Assembly: GCA_902546975.1 (NCBI GenBank)
Contig: CACCLU010000001.1
Coordinates: 124,001 to 188,000 of the forward strand
DNA: 64,000 nt
Direction: 5' to 3'
From: an uncultured Alphaproteobacteria bacterium
Lineage (GTDB): Bacteria > Pseudomonadota > Alphaproteobacteria > HIMB59
Part shown: positions 1 to 9,127 of the stretch, piece after piece
Layout: the number at the start of each line of letters is the position of its first letter
Numbering within the stretch: the first letter of the stretch is position 1
Position numbers and translations under genes: made by a program
The notes under the pieces: generated by a model
Told to the model about the DNA's origin: nothing
Seen by the model: only the letters and a program-made list of their open reading frames with translations
The model's database searches: none

Positions 1-12
1 TTTAGGTTTTTC

Positions 13-32
13 AATAGTGAACATTCACTATT
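13..32. promoter_or_regulatory. 20-bp operator-like inverted repeat at left edge
   Basis: Arms AATAGTGA and TCACTATT are perfect complements separated by ACAT. The size and symmetry suit a TetR-type operator. It lies about 80 bp before cysE. The gene on its other side is outside the window, so which gene it controls is unknown. The binding protein is inference. Confidence 0.4.
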
Positions 33-92
33 AATCTAACAATTAATTTCAATCATTTACATAATTATTCAATAAAAGCTTGATCTTAGGTG

Positions 93-105
93 GATAAGTC
101 TTATC
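93..105. promoter_or_regulatory. GATAAG-T-CTTATC palindrome just upstream of cysE
   Basis: A perfect 6-1-6 inverted repeat ends 9 bp before the cysE start codon, where it would overlap the promoter or the 5' end of the message. Its position suits a repressor site or a short mRNA hairpin. I do not recognise the cognate factor. Confidence 0.35.
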
Positions 106-114
106 TGTATACTA

Positions 115-699
115 ATGTTTGAAAATTTAATGAAGTATTTTGAGTCAGTGAAGGCAAGAGATCCTGCTGCAACTTCATTGTTACTAGTGATATTAACCTA
201 TCCTGGTGTAAAAGCTGTTTTCTTCCATCGTATAGCAAATTTTATCTGGTCACTAAATTTGAAATTATTAGGAAGAATGATCTCACAATTATCAAGATTT
301 TTAACTGGTATTGAAATTCATCCTGCTGCTAAAATTGGAAAAAATTTTTTTATTGATCATGGAATGGGAGTTGTTATCGGAGAAACTGCTGAAATAGGAG
401 ATAATGTAACTATCTATCATGGTGTCACATTGGGAGGAATCATGCCTGCTGTTAAATCATCAGAACAAGTTGGTGTGAAACGTCATCCTACTCTTGAAGA
501 CGATGTGATTGTTGGCTCTGGGGCACAGATATTAGGACCAATAATTATAAAAAGTTGTGCTCGAATTGGATCTAATGCTGTTGTAACTAAAGATGTCCCA
601 ATAGGGGGAATAATGGTTGGCATACCCGCAAAAAATGTTCAATCTAAATCAAAAAAAACAGATAATACTTTTGCGCCATATGCCGTTACAAAAAAGTAA
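115..699 (+). CDS. cysE: Serine O-acetyltransferase
   Basis: Transfers acetyl from acetyl-CoA to L-serine, giving O-acetylserine, the carbon skeleton for cysteine; cytoplasmic. The protein has 194 residues, the short EpsC-like form that lacks the long N-terminal helical domain of enteric CysE. RDPAA (residues 15-19) is the usual N-terminal signature, and hexapeptide-repeat left-handed beta-helix turns run from about residue 66 to 170. The catalytic His is in DHGMG (81-85), with [16 protein letters not shown] and KRHPTL following as in the family. The start at 115 keeps the family N-terminus (MF..L......RDPA). There is no Shine-Dalgarno sequence. The next Met, at residue 7, is a possible alternative start. 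It stands alone; proV follows after a 119-bp gap. Confidence 0.9.
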   Translation: MFENLMKYFESVKARDPAATSLLLVILTYPGVKAVFFHRIANFIWSLNLKLLGRMISQLSRFLTGIEIHPAAKIGKNFFIDHGMGVVIGETAEIGDNVTIYHGVTLGGIMPAVKSSEQVGVKRHPTLEDDVIVGSGAQILGPIIIKSCARIGSNAVVTKDVPIGGIMVGIPAKNVQSKSKKTDNTFAPYAVTKK

Positions 700-818
700 C
701 TATTTATATATTCAAAATTAATTTGCATGATTATGTTTCAAATGTTTAAATAACTAATTGTTGGAGGGCAGAGTGTTTATATAAATAATAAAAATTTCTT
801 GAAAATCCTCTTTAAAAT

Positions 819-1841
819 ATGTCTGAAATAAAAATTCAAATTAAAAACTTATATAAAATTTTTGGTAAAAACCCAAAGTCTGCGCTAGAGCAAGTAAAAG
901 ATGGTGTCAATAAAGATGAACTATTAGAAAAACACAATCATGTTTTAGGTTTAAAAGATATAAATTTGGATATTAAAGAAAAATCAATTCAAGTTGTAAT
1001 GGGCCTTTCTGGTTCAGGTAAGTCTACATTAATAAGACATATAAATAGATTAATAGAACCTACAGACGGCAGTGTAGTTGTTGATGATGAAAATGTTTTA
1101 AAAATGAATGATGAAAATTTAAGAAATTTCAGAAGAACAAAAACTGCTATGGTATTCCAGCGTTTTGCTTTGTTGCCACATAAGACAGTTTTAGAAAATA
1201 CAATGTTTGGTCTTCATATTCAAAATATTGATGAAAAAGAGGCAAATACTAAGGCACGAAGATGGATTGATCGTGTTGGGTTATCTGGATATGAGGAAAA
1301 ATATCCTCAACATTTATCTGGTGGCATGCAACAACGTGTTGGACTCGCAAGAGCTCTTACTAACGATGGGGAGATCTTGCTTATGGATGAAGCTTTTAGC
1401 GCTCTTGACCCCCTAATTAGAAAAGATATGCAAGATATTTTGTTGGAGCTACAAGACGAACTTCATAAAACAGTTGTATTTATTACTCATGACCTAGATG
1501 AAGCTTTAAAAATTGGGGATCGTATTGCAATATTAAAAGATGGTATAATGGATCAAGAGGGTATCCCCGCAGATATTTTATTAAGTCCAAAGACACAATA
1601 TGTAAAAGATTTTGTTGAGGACGTAAACAGAGCTAGGGTAATTAAAGCAAAACACATTATGTCAGAATTAAATGGGCAAGACAGAGATAACGCTATGTTT
1701 GTAGATCAAGATGATTTTATCGATAGATTTATTGATAAAGTTATATCTGATAAGCCAAATTGCCTGATAGTCAAAAATAAAAATAATGACGATATAGGCT
1801 ATTTATCAACAAAAAGACTCTCTGAAATACTAAAAAGATAG
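819..1841 (+). CDS. proV: Glycine betaine/proline-type ABC transporter ATP-binding protein
   Basis: ATPase subunit of an osmolyte (glycine betaine, proline betaine or DMSP) importer. Residues about 41-270 are the ABC domain: Walker [10 protein letters not shown] (62-70), Q-loop VFQRFALLPH, signature LSGGMQQR, Walker B ILLMDEAFSALDP and the switch His in FITHDLDEAL. The N-terminal region with the SALEQVKDG stretch is the typical ProV/OpuAA extension before the core. The last ~70 residues form a shortened CBS-like region, an ionic-strength sensor in this family. Length 340 is slightly below enteric ProV (about 400). It leads the group proV-proX-proW. Substrate cannot be read from the sequence, but neighbouring dmdA- and tmpA-like genes make betaine or DMSP plausible. 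Confidence 0.92.
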   Translation: MSEIKIQIKNLYKIFGKNPKSALEQVKDGVNKDELLEKHNHVLGLKDINLDIKEKSIQVVMGLSGSGKSTLIRHINRLIEPTDGSVVVDDENVLKMNDENLRNFRRTKTAMVFQRFALLPHKTVLENTMFGLHIQNIDEKEANTKARRWIDRVGLSGYEEKYPQHLSGGMQQRVGLARALTNDGEILLMDEAFSALDPLIRKDMQDILLELQDELHKTVVFITHDLDEALKIGDRIAILKDGIMDQEGIPADILLSPKTQYVKDFVEDVNRARVIKAKHIMSELNGQDRDNAMFVDQDDFIDRFIDKVISDKPNCLIVKNKNNDDIGYLSTKRLSEILKR

Positions 1842-1956
1842 CTAAATAAACAATTTTCTTTTTTTTTGCGGCAATTAGCTTCCATTTTTTAGGATTTTTT
1901 CACTGTTAATGCAATATAGGAATGTTATCTTAGACTCTTATATCAGGGAGGATGTA

Positions 1957-2946
1957 ATGAACTCTATTAAAAAAATACTTCTGAGCTCAGTTCTATTATT
2001 TGGAATTAACTCAGTTGCAAAAGCTGATTGTGGGACAATCACAATAGCTGAAATGAACTGGGCATCCGCCGAAATGTTTGCCCACGTTGATAAATTAATA
2101 TTAGAAAATGCTTATGGGTGTGATGTTGAGCTTGTTCCTGGAGATACAATGCCTACAGCTACATCAATGATGGAAAAAGGCGAGCCAGATATTGCTCCTG
2201 AATTATGGATCAATTCTGTTCGTATTGCTTTAGATGCAGCAACTGCTGAAGGAAGACTTCACTATGCTGCTGAAGTATTATCAGACACTGGTGAAGAAGG
2301 ATGGTGGATACCTCAGTACTTAGCTGATGCAAACCCTGATATCGTCACAGTTGAAGATGCTTTAGCAAGACCTGATTTATTTCCTCACCCAGAAGGAGAT
2401 GGCGCTGCTCTTTATACCTGTCCATCAGGTTGGAACTGCCAAATAAGTACTGGTAACTTATTCCAAGCTTATGACGGTGAAGGCAAAGGGTTTAGCCTTG
2501 TAGATCCTGGCTCAGGTGGAGCTCTTGCTGGTTCTATTGCTGAAGCTTATGAAAAAGGTGAAGGATGGTTAGGCTATTACTGGGCACCTACAGCTATTTT
2601 AGGTAAGTATCCAATGAAGAAGTTAGACTTTGGTGTACCTCATGACTTTGATGAGTGGAGCACTTGTACCTCTCAAGAGGGTTGTGCTGACCCACAAAAA
2701 AACTCATGGGTTGTTTCATCAGTGTTTACTGTAGTTACAGATAACTTCAAAAACTCATCTGGTCCAGGAATGGATTATATCAAAAAGAGAGCATTACCTA
2801 ACTCAGTTGTAAACGAACTATTAGCATGGAAAGATGACAATCAAGCATCTGGTGAAGATACTGCTATCTATTTCCTAGAAAACTATGGTGAGTGGAAAAA
2901 TTGGGTTCCATTTGATGTTCAATTAGACATCTTAAACGCATTATAA
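1957..2946 (+). CDS. proX: Glycine betaine/proline ABC transporter periplasmic binding protein
   Basis: Captures the quaternary ammonium or sulfonium osmolyte in the periplasm. I choose the start at 1957 because GGGAGG stands just upstream and the protein then opens with a clean signal peptide (MNSIKKILLSSVLLFGINS...AKA). An upstream in-frame ATG at 1909 would add 16 non-signal residues. The mature protein has the OpuAC/ProX fold signatures: TIAEMNWASAEMFAHVD, DIAPELWINS, GYYWAPTAILGKY. Trp-rich stretches such as EEGWWIPQY fit the aromatic box that cages trimethylammonium groups. Order V-X-W differs from the enteric V-W-X. A perfect hairpin follows the stop codon at 2961-2984. Confidence 0.92.
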   Translation: MNSIKKILLSSVLLFGINSVAKADCGTITIAEMNWASAEMFAHVDKLILENAYGCDVELVPGDTMPTATSMMEKGEPDIAPELWINSVRIALDAATAEGRLHYAAEVLSDTGEEGWWIPQYLADANPDIVTVEDALARPDLFPHPEGDGAALYTCPSGWNCQISTGNLFQAYDGEGKGFSLVDPGSGGALAGSIAEAYEKGEGWLGYYWAPTAILGKYPMKKLDFGVPHDFDEWSTCTSQEGCADPQKNSWVVSSVFTVVTDNFKNSSGPGMDYIKKRALPNSVVNELLAWKDDNQASGEDTAIYFLENYGEWKNWVPFDVQLDILNAL

Positions 2947-2960
2947 AAATCATTTTATTC

Positions 2961-2984
2961 AGAAGTGGGCTTTTGCCCACTTCT
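2961..2984 (+). terminator. Strong intercistronic hairpin between proX and proW
   Basis: AGAAGTGGGC and GCCCACTTCT form a perfect 10-bp stem with a TTTT loop, followed by TTGATTTT. This looks like an intrinsic terminator or a partial one. Since proW (same transporter) starts 22 bp later, it probably lowers read-through or stabilises the proX message so that the binding protein is made in excess. That role is inference. Confidence 0.75.
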
Positions 2985-3005
2985 TGATTTTAAGCCGCTT
3001 ATTTT

Positions 3006-3899
3006 ATGGAAAAATTTTTTCTTTCTGAATTTCCTGAGTTAAGTCGAGAAACACTTCGATTTATTAAAAAGGGTTTCGATGCATCCTATAGAGCTTTTTC
3101 CAGAGAATATGGCGATACTATTGAAGCTGTATTTGATCCAGTATTGTATTTTTTAGTCTGGTTTGAAAAATTATTACAAAATTCACCTTGGCCCATAGTT
3201 CTAATTTGTTTTTTAGCTATAATTTATTTTGGTAGTAGAAAAATATCAGTCACTATAGGTTCTTTATTTGCTTTTCTTTTAATTGGAATTTTTGGAATGT
3301 GGGAAGACACCATGTCAACTGTAAGTATTATTGGTGTTTGCACTCTGCTATCTATAGGGATTGGTATTCCGGTTGGTGTGCTGATGGCAAAATCAGAACG
3401 CGCTCAAAGGATCTGTACTCCAATTTTGGACGTTATGCAGACGATGCCAAGCTTTGTGTACTTAATACCTGTCGTTATGTTATTAGGTATTGGCAAAATA
3501 CCAGGCTTGTTAGCCGTCGTAATTTATGCCATACCGCCAATTATAAGACTCACTAACTTAGGAATAAGAGAAGTCGATAGCGAAGTGTTAGAAGCAGCAG
3601 ATGCTTTTGGAGCCAACCCTAGACAAAAATTATTTCAAATTCAGCTGCCATTAGCTCTTCCAACAATTTTTGCTGGAATCAACCAAACTATCATGATGGC
3701 ACTAGCGATGGTTGTTATTGCTTCTATGATTGGTGTCAAAGGTCTTGGACAACCAGTTTTAAAAGCCATTACAAACCAATATTTTGCAATGGGTCTTTTT
3801 AATGGTTTAGCGATTGTAGCTTTAGCTATTATTTTTGATAGAGTTTCACAATCATTTGGTCACCGTATTCAACAACATAGAAGTGGTGCAAGAGAGTAA
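3006..3899 (+). CDS. proW: Glycine betaine/proline ABC transporter permease
   Basis: Membrane channel subunit working with the ATPase and binding protein just upstream. It has 297 residues with an amphipathic N-terminal stretch and about six hydrophobic segments. The cytoplasmic EAA loop is clear (EVLEAADAFGANPRQKLFQIQLP region, residues about 195-215), which contacts the ATPase. Typical ProW/OpuAB signatures are GIPVGVLMAKS, MQTMPSFVYLIPVVMLLGIGK and the C-terminal NQTIMMALAMVVIASMIG. It starts 59 bp after proX, beyond the hairpin. Confidence 0.93.
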   Translation: MEKFFLSEFPELSRETLRFIKKGFDASYRAFSREYGDTIEAVFDPVLYFLVWFEKLLQNSPWPIVLICFLAIIYFGSRKISVTIGSLFAFLLIGIFGMWEDTMSTVSIIGVCTLLSIGIGIPVGVLMAKSERAQRICTPILDVMQTMPSFVYLIPVVMLLGIGKIPGLLAVVIYAIPPIIRLTNLGIREVDSEVLEAADAFGANPRQKLFQIQLPLALPTIFAGINQTIMMALAMVVIASMIGVKGLGQPVLKAITNQYFAMGLFNGLAIVALAIIFDRVSQSFGHRIQQHRSGARE

Positions 3900-3956
3900 A
3901 TAAGAAATTAAGTTATTACCTAATAAAATCTTTAAATTTTTTATTAATTAATCAAT

Positions 3957-5016
3957 ATGTTAAATAAAAGTCTTGTAGGTGTATTTTTTATAACTTTTAT
4001 TTATCTACTAGCAATATTTTTAAAGCAACCCTTAGAATATGTCTTTAATTTACAGTTTTTACCATTAAGTCTTTTATCACTGATTTTGGGAATGTTTTTT
4101 TTTAATATATTCTCTTTATCTTCTAATATTGTTGAAGGTCGAGAATTTATTAAGAAAAATATACTTCAATTAGCAATTATCTTATTGGGTATAAAGATAA
4201 GTTTGGCTCAGTTATGGAGAGTCAGTATTGAGTCGATATTTGTAATAATAATAACAATATTTTTGATTTTTCTTACATATGTTTTGATAAAAAAAATTTG
4301 GCCAACTCAAAAAGGCATATCAAAATTATTAGCAATCGGTACATCCATTTGTGGTGTCACAGCTATTATGGCTTCCTCAACGATATTAAAATCAAAGGAT
4401 CAAGAAGTAGCCGTGGCTATACTAATAGTGGTTTTATGGGGAAGTATAGCTGTATTAACATATCCTTTTTTTTGTGGAGTTATTTTTTTTGACAGACTTA
4501 GCTAAAGGCATTTTTTTAGGCGTTAGTATTCATGATACAAGTCAAGTTTTAGCAGCTGCTATGGTTCATAGTGATTTACATCCAAATCAAAAGACTTTAG
4601 AAATCGCTACAATAACAAAAATAATTAGAAATTTATTTCTATTAGCTTTGATACCAATATTAATTTTTTTTAATAAAAGTTCGAAAAATAATAAAAATAA
4701 AAGTCAATCTATCTTTGTTAGAATATTTGATTCAATTCCGCTTTTTGTAGTGGGTTTTATTTTATTTGCAACCTTTCGCTCATTTATGGACTTATACTTT
4801 TTTGATAATGAGAAATGGATAGAATTTTTAGTAATACTTGAAAAATTAATTTCAATTCTATTTGGCCTAGCTCTTACAGCCCTTGGAGCCTCTATTGATT
4901 TGAGAAAAATCTTTAATCAAGGGTATGCTGCTATATTAATTGGTATGACTTTTAGCTTTGTATCTTTTGTATCAGTAACATTCTTAATATTTATTTTAGG
5001 GCTAAATGTCTTATAG
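3957..5016 (+). pseudogene. YeiH/UPF0324-family putative exporter, split by a frameshift
   Basis: Two consecutive reading frames (3957-4505 and 4474-5016) are the N- and C-terminal halves of one YeiH-like multi-pass membrane protein (family length about 340). The first half ends after the family motifs GTSICGVTAIMA, ...VAVAILIVVLWGS and LTYP. The second resumes at the conserved GVSIHDTSQVLAAAM and runs to a normal C-terminus. The switch of frame falls at two T8 tracts (4466-4473 and 4483-4490); removing one T from either joins the halves with the family spacing. It may be a true inactivation, a base-call error in a homopolymer, or transcriptional slippage. YeiH is classed as a putative sulfate/sulfonate exporter without firm biochemistry. 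Nothing else in it looks decayed. Confidence 0.75.
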
Positions 5017-5059
5017 AAATAATATCATTGCTTTGTAGCAAGAATACATATTAACTACA

Positions 5060-6172
5060 TTGAATTTTATGGCCCAATTAATTGCTAAAAGTGCGAGACT
5101 TCGCTCTACACCTTACACCAAAAGAATTGAGGAATATGGTGTACAATCATACACAGTTTATAATCACATGCTTTTACCTGCATCATTTAAAGGTATAGAG
5201 GAAGATAGTAGGCACCTAAAAAAAAATGTTCAACTCTGGGATGTATCTGGCGAGAGACAAGTTCAAATTCACGGACCTGATGCAGCTAAACTTACACAAT
5301 TAATTACGTGTAGAGATTTATCTGAGGCAAAAGATTATCTTTGCTATTACGCTCCAATTATTGATGACAAAGGTAAAATTATTAATGATCCACTGATAAT
5401 GAAAGTTGGTGAAAAAACATGGTGGCTATCAATAGCAGATACAGATGTGCTTCTTTATGCAAAAGGAATTGCAATAGGTATGAACCTTGACGTTGAGATT
5501 ACTGAACCCAATGTTAACATTCTTGCAGTTCAGGGGCCAAAATCATTTGAGCTTATGTCAAGAGTGTTTAAAGACATAGATAAATTAAAATTTTTCAATT
5601 TCAAAAGATTTGATTTTCAAAATCATAAATTTTTAATTGCAAGATCAGGTTGGTCCAAACAAGGTGGATTTGAAATTTATGTAGATCATGATGAAATCGG
5701 CCTAGATCTTTATGATACCCTTATGTCTAAAGGTGAAGATTTAGATGTAAGACCAGGTTGTCCAAATTTAATTGAAAGGATAGAGGGTGGTCTATTATCA
5801 TTTGGAAATGATATGAATATGAATGATACCCCACTAGAATGTGGTTTGGGTTCTTTTGTTTCTTTCAATCCCAAGATAGATTATTTAGGAAAAGCTGAGT
5901 TAGAAAAACAGCACCAAGAGGGAATCAAGAGATCTTTAATTGGTTTAAAACTTAAACTCGATAAAATTGAAATTACAAAAGCTTTACCTTTAAAAATTGG
6001 TACTAATATAATAGGTGAACTAAGAGCCGCATGCTTTAGTCCAGATTTTGGCTGTTGTCTTGGAATAGCGATGGTTCAAACCCAATATCAAAGTTTAGAA
6101 AAAAAACAGACACTTCTTGTTGATGGCGAAGAGGTTGAGTCTGTAATGACTAACCTCCCCTTTAATAAATAA
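5060..6172 (+). CDS. dmdA: DMSP demethylase-like, GcvT-family protein
   Basis: DmdA moves a methyl group from dimethylsulfoniopropionate to tetrahydrofolate, giving methylmercaptopropionate. The protein (370 residues, close to DmdA's ~369) is a GcvT-fold enzyme. The N-terminus TPYTKRIEEYGVQSYTVYNH, then MLLPASF, LWDVSGERQVQI, WWLSIADTDV, ILAVQGPKSFELM and RPGCPNLIERIEGGLLSFGND are the segments I associate with DmdA and its close relatives. True glycine cleavage T proteins differ in these segments. A related glycine-betaine or dimethylglycine demethylase is the alternative. The neighbouring betaine/DMSP transporter supports the DMSP reading. It is separated from the next gene by 38 bp containing a perfect AT-rich palindrome. 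Confidence 0.7.
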   Translation: MNFMAQLIAKSARLRSTPYTKRIEEYGVQSYTVYNHMLLPASFKGIEEDSRHLKKNVQLWDVSGERQVQIHGPDAAKLTQLITCRDLSEAKDYLCYYAPIIDDKGKIINDPLIMKVGEKTWWLSIADTDVLLYAKGIAIGMNLDVEITEPNVNILAVQGPKSFELMSRVFKDIDKLKFFNFKRFDFQNHKFLIARSGWSKQGGFEIYVDHDEIGLDLYDTLMSKGEDLDVRPGCPNLIERIEGGLLSFGNDMNMNDTPLECGLGSFVSFNPKIDYLGKAELEKQHQEGIKRSLIGLKLKLDKIEITKALPLKIGTNIIGELRAACFSPDFGCCLGIAMVQTQYQSLEKKQTLLVDGEEVESVMTNLPFNK

Positions 6173-6182
6173 TAATTGCTTT

Positions 6183-6201
6183 TTTAAACTAAAAGTTTAA
6201 A
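6183..6201. promoter_or_regulatory. Perfect TTTAAACT-AAA-AGTTTAAA inverted repeat
   Basis: An 8-3-8 perfect inverted repeat sits between the dmdA-like stop and the MFS start at 6211. It may be a weak terminator or an operator. Being AT-only apart from one C and one G, it carries limited information. Confidence 0.3.
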
Positions 6202-6210
6202 TAGTCTCGG

Positions 6211-7464
6211 GTGTTAAATATCGTTTATAGTTCTTGGGCTCTATTTACAGGTTTTGGATTCATTATGCTTGCCCATTCTTTGCAAGGAACCTTGTTAAAT
6301 ATTAATGCCGTATTATTTAATTTTTCTGATTTTGAAATTGGATATGTCTTTACAGGTTATTTTATAGGCTATTTAGCTAGCTCATATATTTGTCCGAAAA
6401 TAATAAAAAATGTAGGACATATAAGAGTGTTTGCAGCATTCGCATCCATTGCCTCCATTACAATTTTATTTCATTGGATTTATGTTCAACCGTATTTTTG
6501 GTTTTTTTTAAGATTACTCACAGGGTTTTCATTGGCAGCAATATATATAGTTTGTGAAAGTTGGCTAAATGATCGTGCTGATAATAAAACAAGGGGGAAG
6601 CTTATAGGATTTTACATGGTGATATTATACCTCTCAACTAGTGGAGGTGGTTTGCTAATAAATCTAAATGAGACTACTGAGGCACACTTATATATTCTAA
6701 CATCTTTATTAATTTCTTTTGCTTTAGTTCCAATTTTGCTTACTAAAAAATCAGCACCAGAATTTTCTACACCTAAGTTCATATCTCTAAAAGATCTATA
6801 TAAAAATTCTCCCATGTCTTTTATTGGTTCTTTTGGTATTGGTATGATATATGGAGCATCATTTGGATTAATAGCAGTCTTTGGAGCTAAGTTAGGCTTA
6901 AGTATTTTTCAAATTTCTATACTTGTTTTTGTAAATACTTTCATTGGAGCTTTATTTCAGTATCCGGTTGGTAAACTATCGGATACATTTGATAGAAGAA
7001 TAATTTTACTGATATTAAATATCATTGCTTTGGTTTCATCTATTTGTGTAATTATTTTTGGATCTTTTTCATTTAATATTCTTTTATTATTTGTTGGAAT
7101 ACATTCAGCTGTATCTCTTCCTTACTATGCAGTTGTTATTTCTCACCTAAATGATTTTTTAGAAAAGGATGAGGTTGTTTCTGCTAGCTCAACTCTGACA
7201 TTAGTTAATGCATTAGGTTTAGTTTTAGGGCCAATTATCGTCTCTGGATTTATGTCTTATTTTGATGCCTATGGATTGTTTTATTATTGTGCAATAGTTT
7301 ATGTTTTTCTGGCACTATTTACCTATCAAAGAGTAAGAGTTGGAAGAACTAGTGAAATTTATGATGAGAATACACCATCAATGATTGTGCCTCGCACCAC
7401 TTCCGCAATAGGAATGCAAACTGCTACTGAACAAATGATTAGTAAAATTGATGAAAAAGAGTAA
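6211..7464 (+). CDS. MFS transporter
   Basis: A 12-helix major facilitator of 417 residues, starting with GTG. The cytoplasmic loop between helices 2 and 3 has a degenerate family motif (CPKIIKNVGHIRVFA), and the second-half equivalent reads PVGKLSDTFDRR, a classic MFS signature. The central loop is about residues 185-205 (LTKKSAPEFS). It resembles the YcaD/AraJ-like drug or metabolite carriers, but the substrate cannot be told from sequence. Its place between a demethylase-like gene and a RidA/oxygenase group suggests it carries one of the small methylated substrates or products. That is inference. Confidence 0.8.
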   Translation: MLNIVYSSWALFTGFGFIMLAHSLQGTLLNINAVLFNFSDFEIGYVFTGYFIGYLASSYICPKIIKNVGHIRVFAAFASIASITILFHWIYVQPYFWFFLRLLTGFSLAAIYIVCESWLNDRADNKTRGKLIGFYMVILYLSTSGGGLLINLNETTEAHLYILTSLLISFALVPILLTKKSAPEFSTPKFISLKDLYKNSPMSFIGSFGIGMIYGASFGLIAVFGAKLGLSIFQISILVFVNTFIGALFQYPVGKLSDTFDRRIILLILNIIALVSSICVIIFGSFSFNILLLFVGIHSAVSLPYYAVVISHLNDFLEKDEVVSASSTLTLVNALGLVLGPIIVSGFMSYFDAYGLFYYCAIVYVFLALFTYQRVRVGRTSEIYDENTPSMIVPRTTSAIGMQTATEQMISKIDEKE

Positions 7465-7475
7465 TTTTTTAATTG

Positions 7476-7937
7476 ATGGATTTCGAAGCCAAGATAGCTG
7501 AATTAGGTCTTTTTATACCAAAACCTGCCAAACCTGCAGGGAGTTATAAACCCTGTGTTATTGTTGATAATATTGCATATATATCTGGTCAAGGCCCATT
7601 ACTTGAGGATGGGTCTTTTGCAAAAGGAAAAGTTGGGGCTGATGTTGATTTAGAGACTGCTCAAAATCACGCTAGGCTATGTGGATTAGCTATCTTATCT
7701 GCTTTAAAAAATGAAATAGGATCAATTAATAAAGTAGATCAATTAATAAAACTGACAGGTTTTGTAAATTGTATTGAGAGCTTCACACAGCAACCTTTAG
7801 TAATCAATGGTTGCTCAAATATGATGAAAGATATATTTGGTGAGACTGGTGTTCATGCTCGAGCTGCAGTAGGAGTTAATTCTTTACCTCTAGGTTTTAC
7901 GGTAGAAATTGAGGCAATTTTTAAAATCAAGAGTTAA
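7476..7937 (+). CDS. RidA/YjgF-family protein
   Basis: A small single-domain protein of the YjgF/YER057c/UK114 superfamily (153 residues from the ATG at 7476; an in-frame TTG sits one codon before). Members such as RidA hydrolyse reactive enamine/imine intermediates. Visible family features are AYISGQGPL, the central helix region ARLCGLAILSALKNEIG, and the C-terminal HARAAVGVNSLPLGFTVEIEAIF, which contains the Arg that binds carboxylates. It belongs to the longer subgroup often found beside amino acid or amine catabolism genes. It sits 12 bp after the MFS gene and probably is co-transcribed with it. Confidence 0.88.
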   Translation: MDFEAKIAELGLFIPKPAKPAGSYKPCVIVDNIAYISGQGPLLEDGSFAKGKVGADVDLETAQNHARLCGLAILSALKNEIGSINKVDQLIKLTGFVNCIESFTQQPLVINGCSNMMKDIFGETGVHARAAVGVNSLPLGFTVEIEAIFKIKS

Positions 7938-7941
7938 TTTC

Positions 7942-7956
7942 TTAATTGACAATTAA
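7942..7956. promoter_or_regulatory. Perfect TTAATTG-A-CAATTAA palindrome before the oxygenase pair
   Basis: A perfect 7-1-7 inverted repeat lies in the 65-bp gap before the tmpA-like gene, 47 bp from its start codon. It could be an operator for the two-gene unit. It is AT-rich, so chance is not excluded. Confidence 0.35.
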
Positions 7957-8002
7957 TTAAATTTAGCAAAATATTTAATCATTAATACTTGGGGATTGAA
8001 TT

Positions 8003-9127
8003 ATGGATTTTCATTTTGAAAACAATACTATTAAGATAATTCATCAAAATAAGACATTTCATTTGCATCCCATTTGGTTAAGAGAAAGACTACCGGGTGA
8101 AAGATATTTTGATTTAGATACTAATCAAAGATTATATGAGCCATCCTCTATTGACCTAAAATTGAAAATTATTAGTTGCAAATTATCAGATCACAAACTT
8201 GATGTTGAATTTAATGATGGGGCAAAAGGTCAATATCGTTTAAATGATCTTTTGATTGAAATGGATGAAGAAAAAAATAAAAGAGGACCCTTACCAAAAA
8301 GAATTTTATGGAATTCTCAACTAGAAGTTATACCTCAGGCTATTTTTGAAGAAAATATGGTTGAAAAAGAGTCTATGTATAATCTTCTTATAGATTTTTA
8401 TAAATATGGATTTGTTATTATTAAAAATGTACCAACTGAAAGTAAGTATTTATTAAAATTTGTAAATTCAATAGGCCCAGTTAAGGTCACAAATTTTGGA
8501 GAATTTTTTGATGTAATGTCTAAACCAAATCCAAATGACTTAGCCTATAAACCTATTGCATTACCGCCTCATACTGATAATCCTTACAGAAAACCTGAAG
8601 CACCTGGGATACAGTTCTTGCACTGTTTAAAAAATGAAGTAAGTGGTGGTTTTTCTACTCTTGTTGATGGTTTTTCAGTTGCAGAATATATTAAATTAAA
8701 TGAGCCAGAAGCATTTAAGTCTCTAACCAAAACAAATTTACGTTACCGATTTCAAGATAAAGATATAATTTTAGAAAATTGGGGAGAGTTAATTGAATTA
8801 GACAAGGATGGCGACTATAAACAAGTCAGGTATAGCACCAGAGTTGATTACGTGCCACCTTTAGAAAATGAAAAATTAGAGAGTTTTTACAAAGCGAGAA
8901 AATTATTAGGAGATTTATACACTTCATCTAACTTCGAGATAAAATTTAAGCTCTCACCAGGAGATGTCATGATGTTTGATAATCACAGACTTCTCCATGG
9001 AAGAACCTCTTATGACTCGAGTGAGGGAGCTAGACATTTACAAGGTTGTTATCTAGAATTTGACTCAACTGATGGAAAATTGAGACATTTACATGAAAAA
9101 TATTATCTAAGTGAGACAAATTTATGA
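8003..9127 (+). CDS. tmpA: Fe(II)/2-oxoglutarate oxygenase, TmpA-like (gamma-butyrobetaine hydroxylase family)
   Basis: The protein has 374 residues: an N-terminal DUF971/BBOX-like domain (about 1-90) and a TauD/TfdA-type oxygenase domain. Iron ligands are H190 and D192 (PPHTDNPYR) and H332 (DNHRLLHGR), with R334 or a nearby Arg placed for 2-oxoglutarate. The N-terminal domain lacks the zinc-binding cysteines of eukaryotic gamma-butyrobetaine and trimethyllysine hydroxylases and has WLRERLPGERYFDLDT instead. The next gene overlaps it by 4 bp and encodes an HD-domain oxygenase. This pairing is that of TmpA/TmpB. In that known pathway TmpA hydroxylates 2-(trimethylammonio)ethylphosphonate at C1. 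Gamma-butyrobetaine hydroxylase is the alternative, but the HD partner argues against it. Confidence 0.75.
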   Translation: MDFHFENNTIKIIHQNKTFHLHPIWLRERLPGERYFDLDTNQRLYEPSSIDLKLKIISCKLSDHKLDVEFNDGAKGQYRLNDLLIEMDEEKNKRGPLPKRILWNSQLEVIPQAIFEENMVEKESMYNLLIDFYKYGFVIIKNVPTESKYLLKFVNSIGPVKVTNFGEFFDVMSKPNPNDLAYKPIALPPHTDNPYRKPEAPGIQFLHCLKNEVSGGFSTLVDGFSVAEYIKLNEPEAFKSLTKTNLRYRFQDKDIILENWGELIELDKDGDYKQVRYSTRVDYVPPLENEKLESFYKARKLLGDLYTSSNFEIKFKLSPGDVMMFDNHRLLHGRTSYDSSEGARHLQGCYLEFDSTDGKLRHLHEKYYLSETNL

